Shown in pieces: positions 27,243 to 35,589 of a DNA stretch of 64,000 bases. Numbering within the stretch: the first letter of the stretch is position 1; each line of letters opens with the position of its first letter. A program made the translations under genes and the position numbers. This DNA comes from VXNJ01 sp965249595. GTDB taxonomy: Bacteria > Chloroflexota > UBA11872 > VXNJ01. Below the pieces are notes generated by a model. The model searched no databases. It saw only the letters and a list, made by a program, of their open reading frames with translations, and had not been told where the DNA came from. Location of the stretch: positions 744,001 through 808,000 of the forward strand of contig OZ252242.1 of assembly GCA_965249595.1 (NCBI GenBank). Direction: 5' to 3'.

Positions 27243-28807
27243 ACGCCCTCCCGCTGCCGGAAGGGCCGGGCGACCTGCGGCCGATGGGGATTGAGACCGA
27301 ATACGGGATGATCTGCCTGAATTTTTCCGGCGAGGTCGACTTCGCCTTTCTGGCTTCACAATTGGTTCGTGCCAACCCTCTCGAACCGGTGCACCGCGGC
27401 TGGGACTACTCCGACGAGGATGGGCGATTGGATTTTTCCGGCCGCCGTCACCGACTGGCGCGCGACGCGCGGGACATTACCGGGTCGCAGCGGCGCAGCG
27501 CAAAACTCTCGCGCGAGCAACTGCTGGCCGACACCATCCTTCCCAATGGAGCCCGGTATTACAACGATCACAATCATCCCGAGTACTGCACCGACGTGAC
27601 CGGTTCGATTGCACAGCTGGCCCGCCAGGATGCTGCCGGCGAAGTGTTGTTGCTCGAATGCCAACAGGCCCGCAATCGCGCCGATCCCGATGGCGAAGTG
27701 TTGATCGTAAAGAACAACACCGATCATCACGGGCGTTCGTACGGCACCCATGAGAACTACCTCTGCCAGCGGCGATTTCCGTTGCCAGAGCTGATCGCGC
27801 AACTGGTGCCATTCTTAGTTGCCCGGATTGCAATCACCGGCGCCGGCAAAGCCGGAGTAGAAGGCCCTCGTCCGTCACCGGAGGCGCGGTTCCAGATTTC
27901 TCAGCGGGCCGACTTTTTTGAGCAGATAAGCGGTATCGACACCACGGCTCGGCGGCCGATATTTAACACTCGCGACGAACCGCACAGTGACCGCCGCGAT
28001 TGGCGACGGTTGCACGTTATCTGCGGTGACGCCAATCGCTCGCAGCGCCAGACGGCGCTCAAATGCGGAGCCACGGCGATGGTCTTGGACCTGATCGAAG
28101 CCGGGGTCAACTTCGGGGTCGAGCTGAAGGATCCGGTGGCGGCCGCTACGCGCTTTTCGCGAGATCTGACGCTAACGGAAACGGTGCCCACCAGTCGTGG
28201 AAATCTGAGCCTGCTCGACGTTCTTGAGATTTACCTGGCCGCCGTCGAGGATGCCGGACCCTATGAGGGTCAGCGGGCATGGGTGGCGCGTGAATGGCGG
28301 GAATTGGTGGATCTTCTGCGCCGCGATCCGCTTACCGCCGCCGACCGACTGGACTGGTGCGCCAAGCTGTCGCTAATTACCGCCCTGGAGGCCGCCGGCG
28401 GGCCGCTGCCGATGGCCGACCTTAGGCGGCTCGATACCGCTTATTCCTACCTTGATCCCCGCTATTCGCTCCACCGCCAGCTGTTAGAGCAGGGTCAAAT
28501 GCTCACCGTGGCCTCGTTGGCGGAGGCCAGATCGGCGCTCACCGACCCGCCCACCGATACGCGGGCCCGATTGCGCGGCACCCTAGTCTTGCGCTTTTCG
28601 GACTCAATTGAGAGCATGGATTGGGATTCAGTGGTTCTAAAAAATCAAGGCCGGCGGTTGAAGCTAAACCTTGGCCAGGTACGCTCCCAGGAAATAACCG
28701 TCCTGGCCGATCTAACGTTGGCGGCCAGTAGCGTGGGAGAGCTGTTTGATGCTTTTGATCGGGCGAAAACTGGCTTCGGCGGGCCGATAATCGCCACACT
28801 TGCCTAA
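27239..28807 (+). CDS. dop: Pup deamidase/depupylase Dop
   Basis: 522 residues from a GTG overlapping the previous stop. The ATP/Mg site starts MGIETEYGM (residues 16-24). Residues 54-85 (RGWDYSDEDGRLDF...) correspond to the Dop-loop insertion that PafA lacks. NGARYYNDHNHPEY holds the Asp nucleophile position (Asp110). The C-terminal MDWDSVVL matches the Dop end. Dop converts the Pup C-terminal Gln to Glu and also removes Pup from proteins, which fits a Pup ending in Gln in the next gene. The identity of the dop/pafA pair is read from the loop and C-terminus. Confidence 0.9.
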   Translation: MNALPLPEGPGDLRPMGIETEYGMICLNFSGEVDFAFLASQLVRANPLEPVHRGWDYSDEDGRLDFSGRRHRLARDARDITGSQRRSAKLSREQLLADTILPNGARYYNDHNHPEYCTDVTGSIAQLARQDAAGEVLLLECQQARNRADPDGEVLIVKNNTDHHGRSYGTHENYLCQRRFPLPELIAQLVPFLVARIAITGAGKAGVEGPRPSPEARFQISQRADFFEQISGIDTTARRPIFNTRDEPHSDRRDWRRLHVICGDANRSQRQTALKCGATAMVLDLIEAGVNFGVELKDPVAAATRFSRDLTLTETVPTSRGNLSLLDVLEIYLAAVEDAGPYEGQRAWVAREWRELVDLLRRDPLTAADRLDWCAKLSLITALEAAGGPLPMADLRRLDTAYSYLDPRYSLHRQLLEQGQMLTVASLAEARSALTDPPTDTRARLRGTLVLRFSDSIESMDWDSVVLKNQGRRLKLNLGQVRSQEITVLADLTLAASSVGELFDAFDRAKTGFGGPIIATLA

Positions 28808-28839
28808 AGACACCAGAAGCGCCGCGAGGAGGGTGATCC

Positions 28840-29028
28840 ATGAAAAGTTGCCCAATCGTCGCGCGGCGGCGGAATTGGCGGGGGGAAACCGAAGCTCCAG
28901 TCAAGCCGGACACTGAAACCGAGACCGACGATTCACCCGAGGTGGCCGAGGAGGAAGATCTCGGCGAAAAGGTGCGGCGAATCATACGTGAAATACCCGA
29001 CCCCACACCCCAGCCCGGCGGACAGTGA
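28840..29028 (+). CDS. pup: Prokaryotic ubiquitin-like protein Pup (divergent)
   Basis: 62 residues ending PTPQPGGQ. The GGQ terminus and position between dop and pafA identify it as Pup. It is small and disordered-looking, with an acidic middle (Thr/Glu/Asp, residues 24-40) and a short helix-prone segment EKVRRIIREI (43-52). The actinobacterial tail FVxxYVQKGGQ is absent and a Pro-rich stretch (53-59) replaces it. The N-terminus is basic (ARRRNWR). It has a strong GAGGAGG ribosome-binding site 8 bp before the ATG. The Gln terminus means Dop must deamidate it before ligation. Confidence 0.85.
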   Translation: MKSCPIVARRRNWRGETEAPVKPDTETETDDSPEVAEEEDLGEKVRRIIREIPDPTPQPGGQ

Positions 29029-29035
29029 GCGCGCG

Positions 29036-30577
29036 GTGGATGATGCCCTTTTCGGCACCGAGGTTGAATTCGGAGTAACCGGTTCGGTCGACCCGGCCTT
29101 GGCCGCGGCGATGGTCAAAACCGAGATCTTTGACGGCTATCGCTACGGGGTGGTCGATCCGGCCCCGCGCGAATGGGGCGAGACGCCGGCCAACGGGGGA
29201 TTTCTTTTCAATGGCGGACGACTCCTTGTCGACTCCGGGCATCTCGAGTACGCAACCGCCGAATGCCGTTCGCTGGCCAACCTGATCGCTCACGAACTGG
29301 CAGTCGAGTCCATCCTGATGGAAACCGTCGCCAAATTGGGCCGGCAGGGCCAGCTTTACTTCGTCAAGAGCAATACCGACTACTGCGGCAATACATTCGG
29401 CTACCACGAGAGCTATTCGATGCGCCGCCGCCCGGACGACGAAATCGTGGTGGCCGGGCTGTTGCCATTTCTCATCACTCGCCAGATCTACGCCGGTGCC
29501 GGCTTGGTCAACTTTGACCGCAACGGGCGGGGCCAATTTCACCTGAGCCAAAGGTCTCAGTTCGCCGACGTGACGATGTCGCGCCGGGTGCGCTACGGCG
29601 GCCGTCCGATCATCAATTTGCGTGACGAACCGCTGGGCAACCGCTCGCGCCTCCACGTGATCATTGGCGATGCCAACAGGTCAGAATTTGCAACTGCATT
29701 AAAGATCGGAACGCTGGCCCTGGTCGCCCAGCTCCTCGACAGCGGGTGGACCCAACCGCTACAGCTGGCGGCCCCGGTAAGAGACCTGCGCCGAATTGCC
29801 GGCAATACCACCGGCGGTTGGACGGTCGAAGATGAGCGCTACGGCACGGTGGCGGCGGTTGACGTTCAGCGTCTCTATCTCAATGCGGCGAGCGAACGCT
29901 TTGCCGGCCGTGATGCCGATACCGACTGGACCCTGGAGCAATGGGCCAACGTACTAGACCAATTGGAAACGGATCCGACACGGCTGGGGAATCGCCTCGA
30001 CTGGGTGGGGAAGCTGCGATTACTTTCCGAATTCGCCGACAGCAGCACCGACGGTTGGGCCGACCGTGACCTGGTCAAGGTTGACCAGGCCTACCACTAC
30101 ATCGATCCGGCAGTGAGCTTGTTCGCCACCCTGCGCGAGCGTGACGAGATGGGTTTCTTGCTCCCGGCGCCGGTAGCCAGTCGGGCCCGGGCCGATCCGC
30201 CCGCAGATACCCGCGCACTGGCTCGGGGCCGCGTGCTGCGGGCCTTGGCCAAGGCCGGTGCCGCCGAATATGTCGATTGGTCCGATCTGCGGCGCGGGAT
30301 GTCTGAACTGGCACTTTGGGAGGGCCGCGTTTATCGCGTTTATTCGTTCATCGAGGACTGGGCGGAACTCTCGGCAATCGGTGCCTGGGATTTGGTGCCG
30401 TACGTACTCGACTGGGCCTACATTGCCGTTAACGGCCAGGTGCTCAATATTGCCGATCCGTTTGAACGCTACGATTCAGAATCCAGTGATTTTGCCGGTG
30501 CCGTAGGTGAATTGCTGGCCCTGCCGCCCGTCGACGGGTTTGGCGATGAACCACCTGTCGCCGAGGACCCCGAATGA
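29036..30577 (+). CDS. pafA: Pup-protein ligase PafA
   Basis: 513 residues. The N-terminus FGTEVEFGV aligns with the MGIETEFGV of PafA. The catalytic Asp sits in NGGRLLVDSGHLEYATAE (Asp66; family HPEY reads HLEY here). KSNTDYCGNTFGYHESY, ITRQIYAGAG and INLRDEP match conserved PafA blocks. ADPFERYD near the C-terminus corresponds to KDPFRSVD. No Dop-loop is present. GTG 29036, 7 bp after the pup stop, gives a normal N-terminus; GTG 28988, overlapping pup, is an alternative. It attaches Pup Glu to substrate lysines. Confidence 0.88.
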   Translation: MDDALFGTEVEFGVTGSVDPALAAAMVKTEIFDGYRYGVVDPAPREWGETPANGGFLFNGGRLLVDSGHLEYATAECRSLANLIAHELAVESILMETVAKLGRQGQLYFVKSNTDYCGNTFGYHESYSMRRRPDDEIVVAGLLPFLITRQIYAGAGLVNFDRNGRGQFHLSQRSQFADVTMSRRVRYGGRPIINLRDEPLGNRSRLHVIIGDANRSEFATALKIGTLALVAQLLDSGWTQPLQLAAPVRDLRRIAGNTTGGWTVEDERYGTVAAVDVQRLYLNAASERFAGRDADTDWTLEQWANVLDQLETDPTRLGNRLDWVGKLRLLSEFADSSTDGWADRDLVKVDQAYHYIDPAVSLFATLRERDEMGFLLPAPVASRARADPPADTRALARGRVLRALAKAGAAEYVDWSDLRRGMSELALWEGRVYRVYSFIEDWAELSAIGAWDLVPYVLDWAYIAVNGQVLNIADPFERYDSESSDFAGAVGELLALPPVDGFGDEPPVAEDPE

Positions 30578-31608
30578 TCCCTAACCTGGCCGCGCACATC
30601 GGCAAATCACTGTTATACGGGGTGCGGGTGCTGGGATGGAAGATTCGAACCGGCCGCATTGAACGCGCCCTCACCCAGATCGAACTTTTCGATCAGCTGG
30701 AGCCGAACATGCGGCGCGAATTGGCCCGCAATTGCACGCTGCTGGTTTCGCCCGCCAACACCATATTGACCGAACCGGATATTTATGACCGCAACCTCTA
30801 TGTGGTTGCCACCGGGCAGGTCCGAATCTCAATTCCGGACCACCCCGACGAAGATCAACGGCGTGGTTTTCTGCTTGGCGAACAGGGAGTTTTTGGGTAC
30901 TTTGAACGGGCAGTGGGCAACCCGGACCGGATTTTGGCCGTAACCGAGACAAATTGCGAGGTGCTCATGCTCAAATTGCAGGATCTGGTGGGATCGGCAG
31001 TGCGCAGTTCGGCGAGGCTTGGCGAGGCCCTAAATGATTCATACCTGCGCACCGTCCTGACCGCTTACCTGCGACACTTGCCGTACTTCGCCCATCTGCC
31101 GCAGAAAAAATTGGAGACCTTGGCAGGCTGTTTTGGCTGGGCTGATTTCCAGGCCGGCCAGATAATCTTTCGGCAGGGTGACCATGGCGTCGAATGTCAC
31201 CTGATCCGCCACGGCCGGGCACTCCTGCAGGTAACGACGTTCGATCGCCAGCAGGGGCGCCGGCGCACCAAGTTTCATGAGCTAAACGAAGGTGACACAT
31301 TCGGCGAATTGGCCTTGTTGGGCCAAACCTCGCGACCGGCCACGGTGCAAGCCGACACCGCCCTTTCAACCCTGACCATCAGGCGTGAGCGCCTGTTCGG
31401 TTTCTACGGCCAATATCCCGAATCGCGCGCCGCTATCGAAACGGCGATGACCGAATATGTGGCCGGACGGACCTGGCTGGAGAAGGGCGATTTGCCGGTG
31501 CCGGAGAAGGCCCAAGTTAATTGGCTGGAATCGGTTCCGACGAACCCTGACGTAGTTTGGCTCAATCAGCCAATCCCTACCGATGGGCGCCCAGCGGACG
31601 GTCAATGA
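30574..31608 (+). CDS. Dual cyclic-nucleotide-binding-domain protein
   Basis: 344 residues with two tandem cNMP-binding beta-rolls, about 37-150 and 165-285. The second keeps the phosphate-binding cassette FGELALLGQTSRPAT with Glu and Arg. The first cassette (FGYFERAVGNPDR) lacks them and may be structural. There is no helix-turn-helix, kinase or transporter domain. The start overlaps the pafA stop (ATGA), so it is translated with the pupylation genes. A ligand-responsive regulator or partner of PafA is inferred, not shown. Confidence 0.8.
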   Translation: MIPNLAAHIGKSLLYGVRVLGWKIRTGRIERALTQIELFDQLEPNMRRELARNCTLLVSPANTILTEPDIYDRNLYVVATGQVRISIPDHPDEDQRRGFLLGEQGVFGYFERAVGNPDRILAVTETNCEVLMLKLQDLVGSAVRSSARLGEALNDSYLRTVLTAYLRHLPYFAHLPQKKLETLAGCFGWADFQAGQIIFRQGDHGVECHLIRHGRALLQVTTFDRQQGRRRTKFHELNEGDTFGELALLGQTSRPATVQADTALSTLTIRRERLFGFYGQYPESRAAIETAMTEYVAGRTWLEKGDLPVPEKAQVNWLESVPTNPDVVWLNQPIPTDGRPADGQ

Positions 31609-31842
31609 CCCGGACTGCCCGATAAGAAGAAATTTGCAGCTAGTTGGCCGGCAGTTGGACATGAGGCGACCACCGATGAAAGGGACGACCCAAACCACGG
31701 TTGATTCCGGGTCGCCACCGCCGACTGTCACAACACCACGAAATGGGGCGAATATGTAGCGGCCGAATTCGCCTTCAACGCCAATTTTCGATATTGAAAT
31801 TTGGGCCCAGGCAAATTCAATTGCGACGATGAAGGACTTGAC
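31609..31842 (-). pseudogene. Remnant of the membrane-anchored unknown (copy of 33105-33668)
   Basis: The minus-strand translation FAWAQISISKIGVEGEFGRYIFAPFRGVVTV...SGSLTV aligns with WAWVEISASQITVQGELVGHVDVPFRGKVTV...PGPLTV of the gene at 33105-33668. The N-terminal transmembrane half is missing, an internal block of about 8 residues is deleted, and the frame reads through the normal stop into antisense of the neighbour. It lies in the same place relative to its aldo/keto reductase as the intact copy does. The rest of this 321-bp gap (to 31929) holds the reductase leader, with AAAGGA before the ATG. Confidence 0.55.
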
Positions 31843-31929
31843 GCGGCGAGTTCGATCGTAGCCTCTGAGCAAATACAATTCCCGCCTTCAAATGCAGGCA
31901 TCCGCCGAAATTCCCAAAGGAAATGGTTC

Positions 31930-32979
31930 ATGGAATATCGAAAGTTTGGCGATTCCGATCTGGAGGTATCGGTCGTCGGCTTTGGCGGTTGGCCGATGGG
32001 TGGGGACGAATATGGCGACGCTGACGACAACGCCGGCCAGAAAGCGGTGTTTCAGGCCTTCGACCTGGGAATCACCTGTTTTGACAACGCCGCCGGCTAC
32101 GGGGCCGGACACTCCGAGCGCGTCATGGGGGCGGCCCTAAAACCGATTCGTGACCAGGTGGTGATCGTTACCAAATTCGGCATCGCCTTGGACGACGCTA
32201 CCAATGAGTGGGGGCGCAATAGCACCCGTGCCCACGTTTTGGAATCGGCCGAAAACAGCCTCAAAAACCTCCAGACCGACTACATCGACATGTTGCTGGT
32301 TCACTGGCCGGATTTCAACACGCCGTTCGAAGAGACGATGCGGGCCCTGGAGGACCTACAGGGGCAGGGCAAGATCCGCTATTTCGGCGTATCCAACTTC
32401 ATGCCCGAGATGCTCGAGGAATGCCTCAAGCACGCCAAGGTCGTGGCCAACCAGATGGGTTACAGCATGCTTGAGCGGCGAATCGAGCGCGACGTGATGC
32501 CCTGGTGTGCGGAAAACCACGTTGGAATCATGAGCTACGGTTCGTTGGCGCACGGGTTGCTGGCCGGAAATATGACCGTTGGCCACAAGTTTGATAGTTC
32601 GGACTGGCGCGCTTCGGGGAATGCCTTCGGGATGCCATTATTCGATCGCGAAAAGCACTTCTCACTCAACGTCGCCGCACAAGACGAACTGAGAGCCATC
32701 GCCGAGCGCGAGGGCCACACCCTTCCCGACCTCGGCCTGGCCTGGGTGCTCTCGCACCCTTCGGTCACCACCTCCCTTGTCGGATTTCGCACCCCAGGCG
32801 AGGTCGCGGATGCCGCCCATGCCGCGGAATGGAAGCTGTCTGGCGAGTTGCTCGCCGAAGTGAACGCCATTTCCGATGCTGCGTTCGCCCGCAATGTGGC
32901 CGACGAGATCATGACCGCCGAAGAGGAGATCTGGAATCCCTGGCACCGCCAACCACCGCGATTGGCTGGTGGCGGTTAG
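31930..32979 (+). CDS. Aldo/keto reductase (copy 1 of a duplicated pair)
   Basis: 349-residue (beta/alpha)8 NAD(P)H oxidoreductase. The tetrad is Asp and Tyr in FDNAAGYG (about 50-55), Lys in VTKFG (about 83) and His in LLVHWPD (about 120). The N-terminal 20 residues after MEYRKF are the same as in the protein at 33812. ATG chosen because AAAGGA precedes it and the sibling starts identically. Likely oxidises or reduces sugar-type carbonyls in the region's carbohydrate catabolism; substrate unknown. Confidence 0.88.
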   Translation: MEYRKFGDSDLEVSVVGFGGWPMGGDEYGDADDNAGQKAVFQAFDLGITCFDNAAGYGAGHSERVMGAALKPIRDQVVIVTKFGIALDDATNEWGRNSTRAHVLESAENSLKNLQTDYIDMLLVHWPDFNTPFEETMRALEDLQGQGKIRYFGVSNFMPEMLEECLKHAKVVANQMGYSMLERRIERDVMPWCAENHVGIMSYGSLAHGLLAGNMTVGHKFDSSDWRASGNAFGMPLFDREKHFSLNVAAQDELRAIAEREGHTLPDLGLAWVLSHPSVTTSLVGFRTPGEVADAAHAAEWKLSGELLAEVNAISDAAFARNVADEIMTAEEEIWNPWHRQPPRLAGGG

Positions 32980-33104
32980 GAGTTGCCGGACTGGGACCGC
33001 TAAAGAGCGGTCTCTGTGAAGTCGCGCCGTCGTGATCGCTGTTTGCGACCCGCGCGAAACCGCGCTGCCGGGGTCAATTGAACGAACCGATCGAGCTGCC
33101 CGGC

Positions 33105-33668
33105 TCAACCGACGGTAAGCGGGCCCGGCGGACTGATTAGGGAAAGTATCAGCTTGTTGGACGGCAAATTGAGCACGAGGCCGTCGCCGAAGATGAAGAC
33201 AGCGGGCGGCGGCAGCAAGCCGAATTGCTCAACTACCACGGTTAACTCGACCTCGTCACCGGTGACGTTAACGGTCACTTTGCCGCGAAACGGGACGTCG
33301 ACATGTCCGACCAGTTCGCCCTGGACGGTAATTTGCGACGCCGAAATTTCAACCCAGGCCCAGTCCAGTTGCGGTGATGAACGGCCGGAGGTGGCGATGA
33401 AGTGATTGAAAGCCACCGCGGAAATGCCCAGTGTTTTGGAGCCATCAGGAGATTCGACGAGCGCGGAGGCCTCGATTACGGCGCCAAAATCCTGGTCCCT
33501 CGGTTCGGCTTCATGCTCCGCCAAGGCTCCGGCGATGTCACTTACACCGGCCAATGCGGGCTGCTGAATTAGCCCAGCAACGGCTGCCAGATAAACCACA
33601 TAGGCGATAGCAAGCGCCAGCGCGATGACTGCCAGGACGGTGAAAAGGCGCAATGGGCCGGCGATCAA
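33105..33668 (-). CDS. Membrane-anchored protein of unknown function
   Basis: 187 residues. One long N-terminal hydrophobic segment (residues 6-33, LFTVLAVIALALAIAYVVYLAAVAGL) is followed by a beta-rich domain containing LDWAWVEISASQITVQGEL and FRGKVTVNVTGDEVELTVV. It is probably a single-pass protein with an extracytoplasmic beta domain. No family recognised. A truncated relative lies at 31609-31842. Divergent from its aldo/keto reductase neighbour, as is the relic. Confidence 0.65.
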   Translation of the reverse strand: MIAGPLRLFTVLAVIALALAIAYVVYLAAVAGLIQQPALAGVSDIAGALAEHEAEPRDQDFGAVIEASALVESPDGSKTLGISAVAFNHFIATSGRSSPQLDWAWVEISASQITVQGELVGHVDVPFRGKVTVNVTGDEVELTVVVEQFGLLPPPAVFIFGDGLVLNLPSNKLILSLISPPGPLTVG

Positions 33669-33811
33669 GGCAGCGTGTCCTTAAATTTGCCGCTTGAGAT
33701 ATTGGATTGCCGTTGTCTGCAGTGACTTCAAAGTCAATAATCGACCAGCGAAATATTGCGGGCGCGCCGCACGATGCGGCCATCCACCGAACTCATGTGA
33801 GGAAGCAGGAC

Positions 33812-34885
33812 ATGGAATATCGAAAGTTTGGCGATTCGGATCTGGAGGTATCGGTCGTTGGCTTCGGCGGTTGGCCAATGGGCGGGACTCAATACGGTCA
33901 AGTTGATGACAACGAAGGCCAGGAAGCGGTGCTTCGGGCCTTCGACCTGGGAATCACCTGTTTTGATAACGCCGCCGGCTACGGCCTCGGACATTCCGAG
34001 CGCGTCATGGGGGCGGCCCTAAAGCCGATTCGTGACCAGATAGTCCTCGTAACCAAGTGTGGAATCGCCTGGGACGACGAATCCAAGCGGATGACCCGCA
34101 ACGGCACCCGCGCCCACATCATGGAATCGGTCGAGAAGAGCCTTAGCAATCTACAGACCGATCGCATTGATCTTTATCTGATCCATTGGCCAGACGTCGA
34201 TACGCCGTTCGAAGAGACGATGCGGGCGATGGAAGAGCTGCAAAAAGCAGGCAAGATCCGCTACATAGGCGTATCCAACTTCCTGCCCGAGATGCTCGAC
34301 GAGTGCGTCAAGCATGCCAAAGTCGTGGCCAACCAGGTGGGCTTTAGCATGCTCGAGCGTCGGATCGAACGCGACGTGATGCCCTGGTGCACCGACAACC
34401 AGGTCGGGATCATGAGCTATGGTTCGTTGGCGCACGGATTGCTCGCCGGCAATATGACCGCCGATTATGAATTTGAAACCTGGGATTGGCGCGCCTCGGG
34501 CCACGCTTTCGGTTTGCCGATCTTCGATCGCGAAAAGCACTTCCCGCTCAACGTCGCCGTGCAGGACGAACTGAAAGCCATCGCCGAGCGCGAGGGTCAC
34601 ACCCTCCCCGACCTTGGCCTGGCCTGGGTGCTCTCGCACCAGGTGGTCTCAACCGCGTTGGTCGGCTTCCGCACTCCGAGCGAGGTCGAGGACGCCGCCC
34701 ATGCCGCGGAATGGAAGCTGCCGGACGGGTTGCTTGCCGAAATAAACGCCATTTCCGATGCTGCGTTCGCCCGCAATGTGGCTGACGAATTGATGGTTGC
34801 CCCCAAAGGCGGCTGGAACCCCTGGAACCGCCAACCGCAACGATTTGCCGGTGGTGGCAAGGAGTCTCCGGACGACGAAAGCTAA
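33812..34885 (+). CDS. Aldo/keto reductase (copy 2 of a duplicated pair)
   Basis: 357 residues, near-identical in architecture to the protein at 31930, with the tetrad in FDNAAGYG, VTKCG and LIHWPD. AGGAAGCAGG precedes the ATG. The C-terminus is 8 residues longer (KESPDDES). Amino acid differences are spread along the whole length, so this is an older duplication and not an assembly repeat. Followed 8 bp later by a DUF2203 reading frame. Confidence 0.88.
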   Translation: MEYRKFGDSDLEVSVVGFGGWPMGGTQYGQVDDNEGQEAVLRAFDLGITCFDNAAGYGLGHSERVMGAALKPIRDQIVLVTKCGIAWDDESKRMTRNGTRAHIMESVEKSLSNLQTDRIDLYLIHWPDVDTPFEETMRAMEELQKAGKIRYIGVSNFLPEMLDECVKHAKVVANQVGFSMLERRIERDVMPWCTDNQVGIMSYGSLAHGLLAGNMTADYEFETWDWRASGHAFGLPIFDREKHFPLNVAVQDELKAIAEREGHTLPDLGLAWVLSHQVVSTALVGFRTPSEVEDAAHAAEWKLPDGLLAEINAISDAAFARNVADELMVAPKGGWNPWNRQPQRFAGGGKESPDDES

Positions 34886-34893
34886 ATCCCGCC

Positions 34894-35268
34894 ATTTCCG
34901 AACGATCGCATCGTCTTTACACGCTTGCTGAGGCCCGCGCCGCGCTGCCGGCAGTAATAGACCGACTCGAGCGGATTGCCCATATTCGACGGTCTCTGCG
35001 CACATCCGCGCACGCCGCCGAGGGCCTTACCGTCGAAGGCGCGGTTCGGCCGATGGCCGACCTCTTGGCTGAAGCCGATTCGCTGTTGAGCGAACTGACC
35101 GCCGACGGTGTATTGGTCCGCGATTTGACGGAGGGAATCATTGACTTCCCGGGGCGAACCGAATCGGGCCCGGTCCTGTGGTGCTATCGGCTGGGGGAGG
35201 ACGGAATCGACTATTGGCACCGGCCGAACGAGGGGTTCGCAGGGCGCAAGCCGGTTCCGCCAACCTGA
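34894..35268 (+). CDS. DUF2203-domain protein with no standard start codon
   Basis: The frame encodes LYTLAEARAALPAVIDRLERI near the start and later GIIDFPGR...VLWCYRLGEDGIDYWHRPNEGFAGRKPV, which is the DUF2203 pattern from end to end (about 120 residues). No ATG, GTG or TTG lies in frame before the N-terminal part; the first is ATG 35053, which would discard half the domain. ATT at 34894 is a candidate initiator, 8 bp after the previous stop. Alternatives are translation by reinitiation, or decay of the start. Function of DUF2203 is unknown. Confidence 0.6.
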   Translation: MSERSHRLYTLAEARAALPAVIDRLERIAHIRRSLRTSAHAAEGLTVEGAVRPMADLLAEADSLLSELTADGVLVRDLTEGIIDFPGRTESGPVLWCYRLGEDGIDYWHRPNEGFAGRKPVPPT

Positions 35269-35589
35269 CGGTGGGCTCGCCAGTGGCCGTGATGGCGGGC
35301 GTGGATTTGTTTTTACAAAAATTAGAATTTTGCCACTAGATGTGGTGTTTCTCCGTGAGAAATGACGGGCCAAAACGCTTGGGCTGGTACTCACTGCGAC
35401 CTAGCTGCGGCCGAGAGGTTTAGATCCTTACTTAAAATGAGATCTACGAATTCGAGTTTTTGAATCCCATATTTGTTGTTGGCGATCGGACTTAAGTGCC
35501 GATTCGGGATGATGTGGGTTGATTAGTTCCGGGGATCTTTGACCAATGGCTTCCGTCAGAAATGCCTACGAAACGAGGAGAGCGCGGAA
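35269..35589 (+). promoter_or_regulatory. AT-rich leader/promoter region of nrdA
   Basis: A 321-bp gap, noticeably richer in A+T than its surroundings. It contains a -10-like TAGAAT at 35323-35328 with T/A-rich sequence upstream, followed at once by a short inverted repeat CCAC-N5-GTGG (35333-35345) in the position expected of an NrdR-type operator, though it does not match that box well. A second hairpin (atcgg/ccgat around ACTTAAGT) is at 35485-35503. GAGGAG at 35575-35580 is the ribosome-binding site of nrdA. No gene is seen. Confidence 0.4.

Noticed and set aside
31366..31608. Continuation of the remnant frame on the minus strand
   Set aside because: This part is only the antisense of the cyclic-nucleotide-binding gene; resemblance to the unknown protein stops near 31609.
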